Shown piece after piece: positions 14,313 through 22,470 of a DNA stretch of 25,541 nucleotides; within the stretch, counting starts at the first letter, position 1; the number at the start of each line of letters is the position of its first letter. Below the pieces are notes generated by a model. It saw nothing but the letters and a program-made list of their open reading frames with translations, did not search any database and had not been told where the DNA came from. Source of the DNA: an uncultured Acidiphilium sp. (GTDB lineage Bacteria > Bacillota > Clostridia > Christensenellales > Borkfalkiaceae); NCBI GenBank assembly GCA_902495325.1, contig CABUWK010000034.1, positions 1-25,541 on the forward strand. The letters are read 5' to 3'. The position numbers and the translations under genes are program-made.

Positions 14313-14354
14313 TTCCGGAAAACCGGGGAGAGTTTCCGCACGGTTTTTCCGGAA
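14313..14354. other. Long hairpin between permease and TerB-like genes
   Basis: TTCCGGAAAACCG (14313-14325) faces CGGTTTTTCCGGAA (14341-14354), a 13-bp stem with one bulged base. A rightward transcript would meet TTTTT after the stem, but no gene points that way. In the leftward direction the stem is followed by AAAAAATTACTTTTT, a displaced U tract, so it may act as a partial terminator or mRNA stabiliser. Confidence 0.45.
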
Positions 14355-14369
14355 TTTTTGCCGTTGTTT

Positions 14370-16115
14370 TTAAAGGGGTAAATCTTTCTTCGTGAATTTT
14401 CCCGCCCCCGCGACGTAACCGATCGCGCCGGCAACGAGAAGGATCGCGAATTTCCACAGGAAGGCGAGTGTGCCGTCCATGACGGATACGACGTCGAAGA
14501 AGGTGATGACCGTCGTGTAGTTGAAGAAATTCAACGCGTCGAGACGGATGACCGAGGGGATGACGGGGCTTCCGAACAGACCGAGCATCGCCGCCACGAG
14601 GGAGAAGATGGACAGCCCGCCGCCGATCGCCATCGAGCGTTTGCTTCTGTCGAAATAGCAGGAAGTGAAGAAGCACAGCCCGGAGAGGGCGAACAGAACG
14701 AGGAAGGCGCCGAGGTTCAGAAGAAGGAGTTTTCCGTAGGTCAGAGCCACTTTGTCGTGAACGATCGCAAGGCACACGCAACCGGTGGTCGTGGTCATCG
14801 TGAACATCGCGAGAAGAGAGCCGATCAGGTAAATCGCCTGCGTAACGACCACCGTTTTTCTCTTGGTGGAAGTGGAGAGCACGTAAGCCATCGAGCCGCT
14901 GTCCACCTGTCCGGCGATCAGGTTGTTGGACGCCATGATCAGGTAAATGATGGGAAGAAGAAGCCCTGCGAGTTTATAGAAGATGGAGCCGACGATCAGG
15001 GTGTAAAGATCCATCTGACCGATCTCTTCCAGCGCATCGGAAACCGTCTGCGGGAGAGAGGAGAGGAAACTGTTGGAAATATCCGCGGCAAGTTTGTCCG
15101 AGGTTTCCTGCACCGCGGCGTTATACGCTTTGTCCGAATCGTAATCGGAGCGATTTAGTCTTCCGAGTTCGTAATCGAGACGGTTGCGGTAGGTGATGAC
15201 CGCCGTGGACGCTCTGTGCTTTAAGGAATCGTAAGTATAGCCGAACGATTCGTATTTTTCTTCCGTCACGCCGTAAGAAGCAAGGGCGTCGAGAAGTCTC
15301 GTTACGTTATCCTTATCGGTCATGTTGCCGGCAAGGAAGATGGAAGCGTTCGTTTCGGCGCGGTCTTCGCGGTATTCCTTTCTTTCCGTGCTCGCGACGT
15401 ATTCGTCGAGCGTTTTGTTCTGATAGTGGGTCACGAAAGAGGTCACGTCGTAAGTTTCGGGGATTGCTTCGTTGTTTTTGGTGTAGAAGTCGTTGAACTT
15501 GCCGTCCGGGTTAAGGATATACAGGGCGGAACCGAGCATTTCGAGCGCTTCGTCGGAATCTTCCGCATAACCGAGTTTTTCTGCTTTTTCGTTGAAGAAC
15601 TCCTGCATGTCGGCAAGGGCAGCCATGTAAATGGCTTCGCCCGCGCTCTTTTCCGTCGGGGTTTTCGCTTTCCATTCGTATTCCGCGGCGGTAAATTCTT
15701 CGTCCGAATCGTAATCTTTACGGACGGGTTTGGAGTGATACCATTCGCGGAGAGCTTTTCCGCTCGGGGTTGTCGTTTTCGGCTCGAGCAGAGCGTAAAC
15801 GAGAGGGTTTTTCTCCATTTTCTGAAGCCAGGTGAGATAATCGGTGGTGTCTTCGAGGTTTTCCGCAAAGGATTCGTCGAAAACTTTCAACCCGTCCGCC
15901 GCATTGGCGTAATAATTGATCGCCCGTTTGTCGAGCTGAGAATCGATTTCTTTTACGATGATCGTATCCTGGATAGAATCTTTCACGTCGCCGATCGCGC
16001 CGCCGCCGCTGATCAGCATGACGCATGCGAGCATGAAGCAGAGCGCGACGGTGATGATCGCCCACATCGTGCCGTTTGCCTTGCACGACTGTTTGAAGAG
16101 TGCTTTACTGAACAT
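14370..16115 (-). CDS. ABC-2 type exporter permease with large external domain
   Basis: A 581-residue permease. A single N-terminal helix (about 16-37) is followed by an external domain of about 320 residues, rich in charged and Tyr residues. A C-terminal block of about six helices follows (about 370-575); its first cytoplasmic segment GQVDSGSMAYVLSTSTKRKT matches the ABC-2 pattern (g.l..ll..p.sR). The reading frame begins in the last 11 bases of the upstream ATPase gene, with AAAGGAGG as ribosome site, so translation is coupled. The partner ATPases are the two genes upstream; with only one permease gene, two ATPases presumably form a heterodimer around a permease dimer, or compete for it. 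The substrate is unknown; drug, peptide or lipid export are typical for the class. Confidence 0.88.
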   Translation of the reverse strand: MFSKALFKQSCKANGTMWAIITVALCFMLACVMLISGGGAIGDVKDSIQDTIIVKEIDSQLDKRAINYYANAADGLKVFDESFAENLEDTTDYLTWLQKMEKNPLVYALLEPKTTTPSGKALREWYHSKPVRKDYDSDEEFTAAEYEWKAKTPTEKSAGEAIYMAALADMQEFFNEKAEKLGYAEDSDEALEMLGSALYILNPDGKFNDFYTKNNEAIPETYDVTSFVTHYQNKTLDEYVASTERKEYREDRAETNASIFLAGNMTDKDNVTRLLDALASYGVTEEKYESFGYTYDSLKHRASTAVITYRNRLDYELGRLNRSDYDSDKAYNAAVQETSDKLAADISNSFLSSLPQTVSDALEEIGQMDLYTLIVGSIFYKLAGLLLPIIYLIMASNNLIAGQVDSGSMAYVLSTSTKRKTVVVTQAIYLIGSLLAMFTMTTTTGCVCLAIVHDKVALTYGKLLLLNLGAFLVLFALSGLCFFTSCYFDRSKRSMAIGGGLSIFSLVAAMLGLFGSPVIPSVIRLDALNFFNYTTVITFFDVVSVMDGTLAFLWKFAILLVAGAIGYVAGAGKFTKKDLPL

Positions 16116-17019
16116 TTTTCTGTGCCTCCTTTTGTTCGACGAATACCTTTTTGAAATGTTTTTCGAGGGTGTAAGGTATTTCGGAAATAAATTTAACGTC
16201 GTAATGTTTTAACGTTTTCAGAAGATCGCCCGTCTTGTCGCGGCGGATGCGGATCGTTACCTGATTGTATTGTTCCTGCAGCCTGATCACGTTCACGCTT
16301 TCCAGCTGGAAGGTGCGGTAATCTTTTTCGTTTTTAAATTCGATCTTGAAGTCTTTCTCTTTCGGATTTCGGATATCGTCCATGTTCACCTGATCGATGA
16401 TGTGTCCGTCCGAGATCAGGGCAACGCGGTCGCAGGTGGCTTCCAGTTCGTCGAACCCGTGGCTGCTCATGAAGATCGTTTTTCCTTTTTTATGTTCTTC
16501 TTTGATAATGTCGAGGAAAGTCTGTCTCATCAGCGGGTCGAGCCCGGTGGTCGGTTCGTCCAGTATGATAATGGGCGAATCGTTCATCAGCGCGGCTACG
16601 AGCGCCGTTTTCTGTTTCATGCCCTTGCTCATCCGTTTCAGGTTGGCGCGGGGGTCGAGCTGCAGTCTTTCGATCAGGGTGTTTGCGTAACTCATGTCCG
16701 AAAGCCCCAGAAATTCCGCCTGGCATTTCAGAAAGTCGATCCCCGTTTTCAAATCGGGAAAGGCGATCTCGCCGGGAACGTAGCCGATCTGTTTCGCGAT
16801 CTCGCTCGCGTTTTCCCAGGAAGAAAGCCCGTTCACTTTCACGCTGCCGCTCGTCGGTTTCAGGAAACCGAGAATGTTGCGGATGGTCGTCGTTTTGCCG
16901 CTTCCGTTCGTTCCGACGTACCCGACCATTTCTCCTTCGGCGATCGAAAGATCGAGGTCGAAAATTCCTTTTTTCTCGCCGTAGTCTTTGGTGAGTTGTT
17001 CCAGTTCGATCACGCTCAT
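16105..17019 (-). CDS. ABC exporter ATP-binding protein (second)
   Basis: A 304-residue ATPase. Walker A is GTNGSGKTT (about 36-44), the signature is the degenerate RMSKGMKQK (about 136-144), and Walker B is IIILDEPTTGLD with switch His in MSSHGFDE. This form (SKGMKQK rather than LSGGQ) is common in ABC-2 drug and antibiotic exporters. A C-terminal tail of about 90 residues (from DFKIEFKNEKDYRTF) has the mixed alpha/beta fold usual in this group. The start overlaps the stop of the upstream ATPase by four bases (ATGA), and the 3' end overlaps the permease start by 11 bases. It shares clear similarity with the upstream ATPase, so the pair arose by duplication or works as a heterodimer. Confidence 0.93.
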   Translation of the reverse strand: MSVIELEQLTKDYGEKKGIFDLDLSIAEGEMVGYVGTNGSGKTTTIRNILGFLKPTSGSVKVNGLSSWENASEIAKQIGYVPGEIAFPDLKTGIDFLKCQAEFLGLSDMSYANTLIERLQLDPRANLKRMSKGMKQKTALVAALMNDSPIIILDEPTTGLDPLMRQTFLDIIKEEHKKGKTIFMSSHGFDELEATCDRVALISDGHIIDQVNMDDIRNPKEKDFKIEFKNEKDYRTFQLESVNVIRLQEQYNQVTIRIRRDKTGDLLKTLKHYDVKFISEIPYTLEKHFKKVFVEQKEAQKNVQ

Positions 17020-17948
17020 TTCAGGGCACCTCCGAAATCTTTGTCTTCTTTATAGAACTTCATGAAGTAATCTTCCAGCGATTCTTTGCGGTTGTCGAAC
17101 GATTCCACGTCGAGGGGAGACAATGCCGCGATCGTTGCGTTCAGGTCTTTGTCGTCCACGGCGATAAAAATTTCCGCCGGCTGTTCGCGGATGAGTTCGA
17201 GCGAGGAGATCGCGTCCTTTCCCGCAAGGAACTTTTTCTTTTCTTCTTCGTTTTTAAACACGACCGTGTAATATTTGCGCGAGGCGTGCTTTAAATCGTC
17301 GGCAACGAATTCCGAAACGATCTTTCCGTCCTTTATGATCGCGATGCGGTCGCAGGTGTTGTCGATCTCCGAGAAGATATGGCTGGAAAGAAGGATCGTT
17401 TTGCCGCGGGCTTTTTCTTTGTGGATCAGATCCACAAACGTTTCCTGCATCACGGGATCGAGACCGCTCGTCGGCTCGTCGAGGATAAGAACTTCGGGGT
17501 CGGACATGAAAGCCGTAACGACGGCGAGTTTTCTCTTCACGCCGAGGCTCATCCGCTTGACGTCTCCCTTTAAGGAGAGGTCGTCAAGCTCGAAAAGTTC
17601 GAGCATTTCTTTGAGCCGGGCTTCGTTTTTTACTTTCTGAAGATCCTGCATCATGCGGATGAACTGCCACCCCGTGAGCCCCGCCGGCAGCGCGACTTCG
17701 CCGGGAATGTACCCCACGCGGCTGAGGATTTCGTAATAGCGCGAGAACGTTTCCTTTCCGAAGATCTTCGTGTTGCCTTTCCCGGGTTTTGAAAACCCCA
17801 TCAGGTGACGGATCGTCGTGGATTTTCCCGCGCCGTTCGGACCCAGAAAGCCGAGCACTTCGCCTTGATCCACGTGAATGTTGACGTCGAAAACGCCTCT
17901 GCCGAACCCGTAGTCTTTGGTTAAATGGCTTACTTCGATAACGTGCAT
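17016..17948 (-). CDS. ABC exporter ATP-binding protein (first)
   Basis: A 310-residue ATPase. Walker A is GPNGAGKST (about 36-44), signature RMSLGVKRK (about 136-144), Walker B VLILDEPTSGLD, switch His in LLSSHIFSE. The C-terminal accessory region (from YYTVVFKNEEEKKKF) is homologous in layout to that of the next gene. AAAAAGGAGG lies just upstream of the ATG at 17948. It is the first gene of the exporter operon and is divergent from a TetR gene across 193 bases, so that regulator probably controls it. Confidence 0.93.
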   Translation of the reverse strand: MHVIEVSHLTKDYGFGRGVFDVNIHVDQGEVLGFLGPNGAGKSTTIRHLMGFSKPGKGNTKIFGKETFSRYYEILSRVGYIPGEVALPAGLTGWQFIRMMQDLQKVKNEARLKEMLELFELDDLSLKGDVKRMSLGVKRKLAVVTAFMSDPEVLILDEPTSGLDPVMQETFVDLIHKEKARGKTILLSSHIFSEIDNTCDRIAIIKDGKIVSEFVADDLKHASRKYYTVVFKNEEEKKKFLAGKDAISSLELIREQPAEIFIAVDDKDLNATIAALSPLDVESFDNRKESLEDYFMKFYKEDKDFGGALK

Positions 17949-18018
17949 TGGTTCCTCCTTTTTCGCTTCCGCGCCGGTGTGATTTTGTTGCGCGGGAAAC
18001 GAAAATCGAAAAAAGATT

Positions 18019-18126
18019 TAAACACTGTTGACATCTTTAACGATTTATATTATAATAGTTTTGGAAAGAAAAAGAAAGCACAAAAATATTTTCAATGTTA
18101 AAATATTAACACTGTCAATTAAATTG
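18019..18126. promoter_or_regulatory. Divergent promoter/operator region, TetR gene and exporter
   Basis: Rightward promoter: perfect TTGACA (18028-18033), 17-base spacer, perfect TATAAT (18051-18056). The AT stretch TATATTATAATA also gives a leftward -10 (18054-18049) for the exporter, but with a poor -35. Candidate operators: the direct repeats TAAACACTGT (18019-18028) and TTAACACTGT (18106-18115), the inverted repeat TGTTAA-AATA-TTAACA (18096-18111) and the palindrome CAATTAAATTG (18116-18126). They overlap the -35 and the leader of the TetR gene, as expected for autoregulation and shared control of the exporter. Confidence 0.7.
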
Positions 18127-18141
18127 TTAAAAAGGAAAGAG

Positions 18142-18726
18142 ATGAAAGCGCAGAACCTGAACAATTCGTCCAGAAAGACGAGAAAAGCGATCAAAAAGGT
18201 GTTCGCCGAGATGCTTTCGGAGAAAATGGAACTCGGTAAAATCTCCGTGAGCGAGCTTTGCAAACGCGCGGAGATCAGCCGCGGAACGTTTTATTCTCAT
18301 TACGACGACATTTACGGCGTTGCCGAAGACTATGAAAACGAACTGATCAACCGTTTTTACGACGACATCAAGCTGAGCGGACTTACGGATATCGAAAAGA
18401 CGGTCGATTCCTTTTTTGATTATATCCGCGAAAACGAGGAGAATTATAAAAAGCTGTGCCGTTCGAACGACTTTCTGTTCGCGGCGAAAAAACTGACCGA
18501 TCTTTCGGCGAATAAATTTCTGGAGCTTTGCCATCAGGACAAAACGATTCGCGACAAATCTTTTCTCGCCACGGATATCAATGTTTTCGTGGAAGGGATT
18601 TTGTGCGAATACGTGAAATATTGCAGGGGATATTCGGCGATCGGATTAAACGAGCTTTATCTCTATACGAAAGACTGGCTGAAACGTTTCCGCGAACGCC
18701 GTTGCTTCGCGCCCGGGCTCGTGTGA
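18142..18726 (+). CDS. TetR family regulator, divergent from ABC exporter
   Basis: A 194-residue regulator. The DNA-binding part spans about residues 11-58: RKTRKAIKKVFAEMLSEKM, then GKISVSELCKRAEISRGTFYSHYDDIYGV, a clear TetR helix-turn-helix. The C-terminal region is helical and follows the pattern of clostridial TetR proteins with TetR_C_7- or TetR_C_33-like ends (SFFDYIRENEENYKKL, FVEGILCEYVKYCRGYS); the exact subfamily is unsure. The frame extends upstream to 18028, but that includes the promoter; AAAGGAAAGAG before the ATG at 18142 decides the start. Its place opposite the exporter operon, with operator-like repeats between, makes it the likely local repressor, released by a compound the exporter handles. 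Confidence 0.9.
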   Translation: MKAQNLNNSSRKTRKAIKKVFAEMLSEKMELGKISVSELCKRAEISRGTFYSHYDDIYGVAEDYENELINRFYDDIKLSGLTDIEKTVDSFFDYIRENEENYKKLCRSNDFLFAAKKLTDLSANKFLELCHQDKTIRDKSFLATDINVFVEGILCEYVKYCRGYSAIGLNELYLYTKDWLKRFRERRCFAPGLV

Positions 18727-18816
18727 CGGAAAAGTTTTTCCCTGCGGAAAATTTCCCGCGGGAGAGACAGGATTTTAATTTTCGGAAACAGTGTGTCGGA
18801 AATTTTATTTTATGGT

Positions 18817-18842
18817 CGCGCGTGCACGTGTGCGCATGTGCA
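18817..18842. other. 26-nt alternating pyrimidine-purine tract (Z-DNA-prone)
   Basis: From C18817 to A18842 every pyrimidine is followed by a purine without a break (CGCGCG, TGCACG, TGTGCGCA, TGTGCA). Such tracts can flip to left-handed DNA under negative supercoiling. It lies 38 bases upstream of the start codon of the two-helix membrane protein, so it is in or near its leader. No clear promoter is seen around it. Adjacent are a CCCGCGGG palindrome (about 18754-18762) and short A/T runs. Confidence 0.5.
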
Positions 18843-18879
18843 AAGCCGCCGACAGGTAACAACGGGAAAGGAGTATTTT

Positions 18880-19437
18880 ATGAACCGTAAAAAGAAAAAA
18901 GAACTTTGGGCTCAGGAGGCGGAGATCACGCTTGCCGTCACGGACGACAGCAACTTTTTATCCCCTTATTGTCCGCCGGGAGAACCGGTCATCTCGTCCG
19001 AGGTGGCGGAATATCTCGATAACGCGGCGAAGGCTTATCACCCGAATCAGAAACTGAAACTGACGATCTCGGGCGATTGTATCGACGAATCGGAAGAGAA
19101 AGTGTATAAAACCGCCATCCGGAATTATTATATGCTGAAAGAAGCCGAAACTCTGCGGGACGCCGCGCGGAAATCGATGGTGGCGTTCTGGTTTACGCTG
19201 ATCGGCATTGTCTCGCTTGCCGCCATGATCGTTCTGAGCAACGCGGGGCTGAAAAGCATCTGGGTGGAGTGTATCGATATTTTTGCCTGGGTGTTCATAT
19301 GGGAAGCCGTCGATCAGTTTTTTATCGAGAGAAGCGGGCTTCTCTTGAAATGCAGAAGGTCTCATAATTTCGTTCTTATGAAAACGTCTTTCTGCCGTCT
19401 GTCGGAACATCCCGCCGCCGACGAGAGATCCGAATAA
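18880..19437 (+). CDS. Two-helix membrane protein of unknown function
   Basis: A 185-residue protein I cannot assign to a named family. A soluble N-terminal part (1-97) has TDDSNFLSPYCPPGEPVISSEVAEYLDNAAK and KLKLTISGDCIDESE, followed by a helix (KVYKTAIRNYYMLKEAETL). Two membrane helices follow (about 101-121 and 127-148), the second containing IDIFAWVFIWEAVDQFF, with a basic Cys-containing tail. Short conserved-looking soluble-plus-two-helix proteins like this are common hypotheticals in gut Clostridia. AAAGGAG upstream supports the ATG at 18880. It follows the TetR gene by 153 bases in the same direction and ends at its own terminator; a link to the exporter is possible but unproven. Confidence 0.75.
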   Translation: MNRKKKKELWAQEAEITLAVTDDSNFLSPYCPPGEPVISSEVAEYLDNAAKAYHPNQKLKLTISGDCIDESEEKVYKTAIRNYYMLKEAETLRDAARKSMVAFWFTLIGIVSLAAMIVLSNAGLKSIWVECIDIFAWVFIWEAVDQFFIERSGLLLKCRRSHNFVLMKTSFCRLSEHPAADERSE

Positions 19438-19442
19438 AATAA

Positions 19443-19477
19443 AAATGCGCCGATAGGTCGATTATCGGCGCATTTTT
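19443..19477 (+). terminator. Rho-independent terminator
   Basis: AAATGCGCCGATA (19443-19455) pairs with TATCGGCGCATTT around a seven-base loop and is followed by a run of T. It ends the membrane-protein transcript; the reverse reading, with TTTTTATT after the stem, could also stop the leftward TtcA-type gene. Confidence 0.9.
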
Positions 19478-19530
19478 TATATTGTTGTGCAGGTGGTGTT
19501 CCGGCGCGGAGAAAATGAATCCGCTGCCGC

Positions 19531-20259
19531 TTATTTTCCGGCGTCGTCGAAAAGGTTATTCCTTTCCGGGTGCAGGATCGCGTTGATCACGTTTTCTTTT
19601 GCTCCCGGTACGTCTTTTCCGATCGTCCGCAGAAGATCTTTTATATACTGCCGGCGGGTGTGCTTGTCCGCCGGGCAGGGGTTCCGGATCACGGGGTTGT
19701 TTTTCGCATACCCGGCGATTTCCTTTTCCCGCAGCATGATCATCGGGCGGATCACCGTCAGCCCCGTTTTCTCGAGCTTCGTAACGGGAGAGAAAACGGA
19801 AAATCGTCCTTCGTAAAAAAGAGAGAGAAACATGGTTTCGGCAAGGTCGTCCGCATGGTGCCCCAGGGCTACTTTGTTGCAACAGAGTTTTACCGCCGCG
19901 TTGTTCAGCGCGCCGCGGCGCATGTTCGCGCACAGGCTGCACGGATTATTCTCTTTGCGCACGTGAAAGATCAGCTCTCCGATCTGCGTCTTTTCGATCG
20001 TGTACGGAACGGAAAGATTTTCGCAGAAACGTTTCATTTCGTCCGTTTCCTTTTCGTCTGTTCCGAGCCCCATATCCACGGTGATCGCGCAAAGCTCGTA
20101 TTTTTCGGGGTAAAAACGGCGCATTGCCGCAAGAAGAGAAAGCAGCGTCGCGCTGTCCTTTCCTCCGGACAAGCCGACCGCGATTTTATCCCCGCTTTTT
20201 ATCATGCCGTATTCGTCGCATGCACGGCGGGTTTTCGAAAGCAGTTTCTGTAAATCCAT
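19531..20259 (-). CDS. TtcA-type tRNA 2-thiolation protein (PP-loop ATPase)
   Basis: A 242-residue PP-loop protein. The ATP-pyrophosphatase loop SGGKDS is at about 31-36, a CSLC pair at about 107-110 followed by ANMRRGALNN, GHHADDLAET at about 133-142, and a third Cys in RNPCPADKHTRR (about 192-203). This Cys set matches the TtcA group, in which three Cys hold an Fe-S cluster used to transfer sulfur to C32 of tRNA. Members of the family in Firmicutes may modify another position, so the exact target is inferred. GAGGT eight bases upstream selects the ATG at 20259 over an in-frame start at 20274. It stands alone, facing the rightward run of genes. Confidence 0.88.
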   Translation of the reverse strand: MDLQKLLSKTRRACDEYGMIKSGDKIAVGLSGGKDSATLLSLLAAMRRFYPEKYELCAITVDMGLGTDEKETDEMKRFCENLSVPYTIEKTQIGELIFHVRKENNPCSLCANMRRGALNNAAVKLCCNKVALGHHADDLAETMFLSLFYEGRFSVFSPVTKLEKTGLTVIRPMIMLREKEIAGYAKNNPVIRNPCPADKHTRRQYIKDLLRTIGKDVPGAKENVINAILHPERNNLFDDAGK

Positions 20260-20416
20260 AAATCGTGACCTCACGGATAGCGTACCTCATTTTGCGGGAA
20301 AACGCAAGCGTTTTAGACCCTTTTCTCCGATTTGCCGGATTTCCGGGGAAAAAGCGCGAAAAAAAGAAAGTTCCCTTCCGGAATAAGAATGTTTGGTTAA
20401 AAATCCCGCGTTTCTA

Positions 20417-20445
20417 TTGACAAAAATCGATTTTCGGGTTACAAT
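20417..20445 (+). promoter_or_regulatory. Promoter of the cytidylate-kinase-like gene run
   Basis: Perfect TTGACA (20417-20422), 17-base spacer, TACAAT (20440-20445, five of six). The start point would be near 20452, giving a leader of about 45 nt ending in GGGGAGG. Upstream, an AAAACG/CGTTTT hairpin (20299-20314) and an A/T-rich stretch fill the rest of the 237-base gap to the TtcA-type gene. Confidence 0.8.
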
Positions 20446-20496
20446 ATTAACAGAAAGAATCGAAAGGGGCGGGTCGTTCGTCCCGGGGAGGAAAAC

Positions 20497-21093
20497 ATGG
20501 AAGAAAAAAAGACATTTTACGTTACCGTCAGCAGACAATTCGGCTCGGGCGGGGCGGAAACGGCTTCCAGGCTCGCGGCGAAACTCGGCGTGAACTGTTA
20601 CGATAAATCGATCGCCGAAATGACGGCTGTTGTGACCGGATTCGATAAGGACGTCGTTCATTCTTCGGAAGACAAAACGTCCAACGCGTTCTGGTATACC
20701 GGATTCCTGGGCGGGGAAATGCTTCCTTTATACGACAGGGTGTATATCGGACAGACGCAGGTGATCAAAAATCTTGCGAAAAAGGGGTCGTGCGTGTTTG
20801 TCGGGCGTTGCGCCGCACAGGTTTTGAGCGACCATGAAAACGTGATCCGCGTGTTTATCTGCGCGCCGCTCGAACAGAGAAAGGCGAGAATTTCGAAACT
20901 GTATAACATTACCCCCGCGGAAGCGGAAAAAATGATCCGCAAGAACGACAAAGCGAGGGCGGCTTATTATAAAAAATACGCCGATACCGACTGGGGTAAG
21001 ATAGACAATTACGACCTTTGCGTCAATACGAGGATCGGCACGGCGAAAGCCGCCGACATGATTTACGATTACGTAAACGAGCTGATCCGCTGA
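20497..21093 (+). CDS. Cytidylate kinase-like family protein
   Basis: A 198-residue P-loop-related protein. The N-terminus YVTVSRQFGSGGAETASRLAAKLG (about 8-31) matches the cytidylate-kinase-like family (PF13189), where the P-loop is of the GSGG type rather than the classical GxxGxGKT. Later landmarks are CVFVGRCAAQVL (about 99-110), VIRVFICAPLEQRKARI (about 117-133) and a helical lid region (MIRKNDKARAAYYKKY). Most members have no proven substrate; nucleotide phosphorylation is inferred from the fold. GGGGAGGAAAAC precedes the ATG. It heads a run of rightward genes: the next gene starts 33 bases on. Confidence 0.88.
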   Translation: MEEKKTFYVTVSRQFGSGGAETASRLAAKLGVNCYDKSIAEMTAVVTGFDKDVVHSSEDKTSNAFWYTGFLGGEMLPLYDRVYIGQTQVIKNLAKKGSCVFVGRCAAQVLSDHENVIRVFICAPLEQRKARISKLYNITPAEAEKMIRKNDKARAAYYKKYADTDWGKIDNYDLCVNTRIGTAKAADMIYDYVNELIR

Positions 21094-21126
21094 AACAGGA
21101 AATAAATTCAATATCCGGGAGAAGGT

Positions 21127-22470
21127 ATGGAAGAGCAATTCGGTCAGGCAAAAGAAAAACGAAAGAGAATTCTTTTCCTCGAATCGATGATCAGAGACCG
21201 CAACGAGGAAATTTCTTCCCTTCAGGGGGAAGTTGCCTCGCTCAGAAAAAAGAACGGACGCGCCGTCAAGGCGGAAGTCGATATTCTGATCTATCAGATC
21301 AACAAAAAAATCGATGCGCTCGAAAAGTCCGTCGAGGAGTGCAAAGAGGAAATCAAAAAAACGAAAGGGGAGATCGCAGATCTTCTCTCTCTTTGTTATG
21401 CGGCGACGGAAAAAGAGGACGAAAAGGAAAAAATCGAATCGCTGATGAACGAGACGTTCGGCGGGAAAGCCCGTCTCGTTTCGTATGCGGAAGCGGGCGG
21501 GATTTTCGGGAAATGTAAAATCGTTTCCGCCGTCACTACGACTTCGAAGAAAAACCGTCTCAGAATTTCCCGTATGGTAAAAGCGGGGGTTGTGACGGAT
21601 GCGGGAAAATATCTCTCTTTCCCCGAGATCGAAGTTTACGACTATACGAAAAAAGGGTTGCCCGGCGTGCGTCGTGCCGAGACGGACGATTTTAAGAAGA
21701 AACTGGAAAAAAGCCGTCACGGCGAAAAGTATTATTACGCGGAGGAAATGTTTGCGGCAAAACGAAACTTTTTCCTTGCGCTCGTCGCCGCCGTGCTGTT
21801 CGTCGCGCTGTCCTTTGCGGCGGGATCTGTTTTCCCGGGCAGTCTTTTCGGAAAACGATTCGCCGTACTTTCCTCGATATCCGTCGCGGTGTTTGCGGCG
21901 GGGTTGTTTTCCTGTCTGTATTCCGCAAAACGCGGGTGTTTTGCCGATCATCTCGCGGCGTTTGCCCTTCCCGCCGGGATCGGTGGCGCGGTTCTCGCAT
22001 TCGTCGTGTTCCGTCTGCCGGTCCTTGCGATCATTCCTCTCGGCGGGGCGGCGGTCGGGCTCGCGTTTACTTTTTTGCGGTATGCCGTGCGCAAACGATA
22101 TTCGCCTTGCGATAACGAGGCGGTCGTGTGCGTTTCCGCGCTTGCGTCCGGTATGCTGTTCGCCGAGTTCCTCCTTCTCCTGAGGGAAAGCGCGCTGTCT
22201 GCGGGAAATTCCGATCATTCCGGATTGATTTTCTGTACGGCTTGCGTCTGGATTTCGGCGATTTTATCGGTGCTTTCCTGCATCGCCGTCATTGTCCGCC
22301 TGTACGGAAAAAAACGGGTGCGGGGAGCTTCGTCTCTCTTTTTTACCGCACACTCTCTCATATTGTTTATCGGTACGGAAGGGGAAATTCTTCTCTCGTC
22401 GGTCTTCCTGTCTTCTTCCGTACTCTGTCTTATTTTATTTGTCGCGGCGAGACTTCGGAGTAAAAAATGA
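21127..22470 (+). CDS. Coiled-coil polytopic membrane protein, unknown function
   Basis: A 447-residue protein I do not recognise. Residues about 6-90 are a strong coiled coil (heptad-like LESMIRDRNEEISSLQGEV, then KIDALEKSVEECKEEIKK). A middle domain (about 105-205) contains GGIFGKCKIVSAVTTTSKK and GVVTDAGKYLSFPEIEVYDYT. The C-terminal half holds about eight membrane helices (near 215-235, 245-265, 274-294, 298-317, 331-352, 366-391, 401-417, 420-441), with a very hydrophobic Ala/Val/Phe-rich composition. GGGAGAAGGT lies before the ATG. It follows the kinase-like gene by 33 bases, and its last codons overlap the HAD gene (ATGA), so the three are probably co-translated. A cytoplasmic coiled coil fused to a membrane bundle suggests scaffolding or sensing, but no function can be given. 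Confidence 0.75.
   Translation: MEEQFGQAKEKRKRILFLESMIRDRNEEISSLQGEVASLRKKNGRAVKAEVDILIYQINKKIDALEKSVEECKEEIKKTKGEIADLLSLCYAATEKEDEKEKIESLMNETFGGKARLVSYAEAGGIFGKCKIVSAVTTTSKKNRLRISRMVKAGVVTDAGKYLSFPEIEVYDYTKKGLPGVRRAETDDFKKKLEKSRHGEKYYYAEEMFAAKRNFFLALVAAVLFVALSFAAGSVFPGSLFGKRFAVLSSISVAVFAAGLFSCLYSAKRGCFADHLAAFALPAGIGGAVLAFVVFRLPVLAIIPLGGAAVGLAFTFLRYAVRKRYSPCDNEAVVCVSALASGMLFAEFLLLLRESALSAGNSDHSGLIFCTACVWISAILSVLSCIAVIVRLYGKKRVRGASSLFFTAHSLILFIGTEGEILLSSVFLSSSVLCLILFVAARLRSKK

Noticed and set aside
20728..22218. Leftward open frame of 496 codons across the kinase-like and coiled-coil genes
   Set aside because: Antisense to two genes with good ribosome sites and coherent domain patterns; the translation is Arg/Phe-rich with no recognisable domain.
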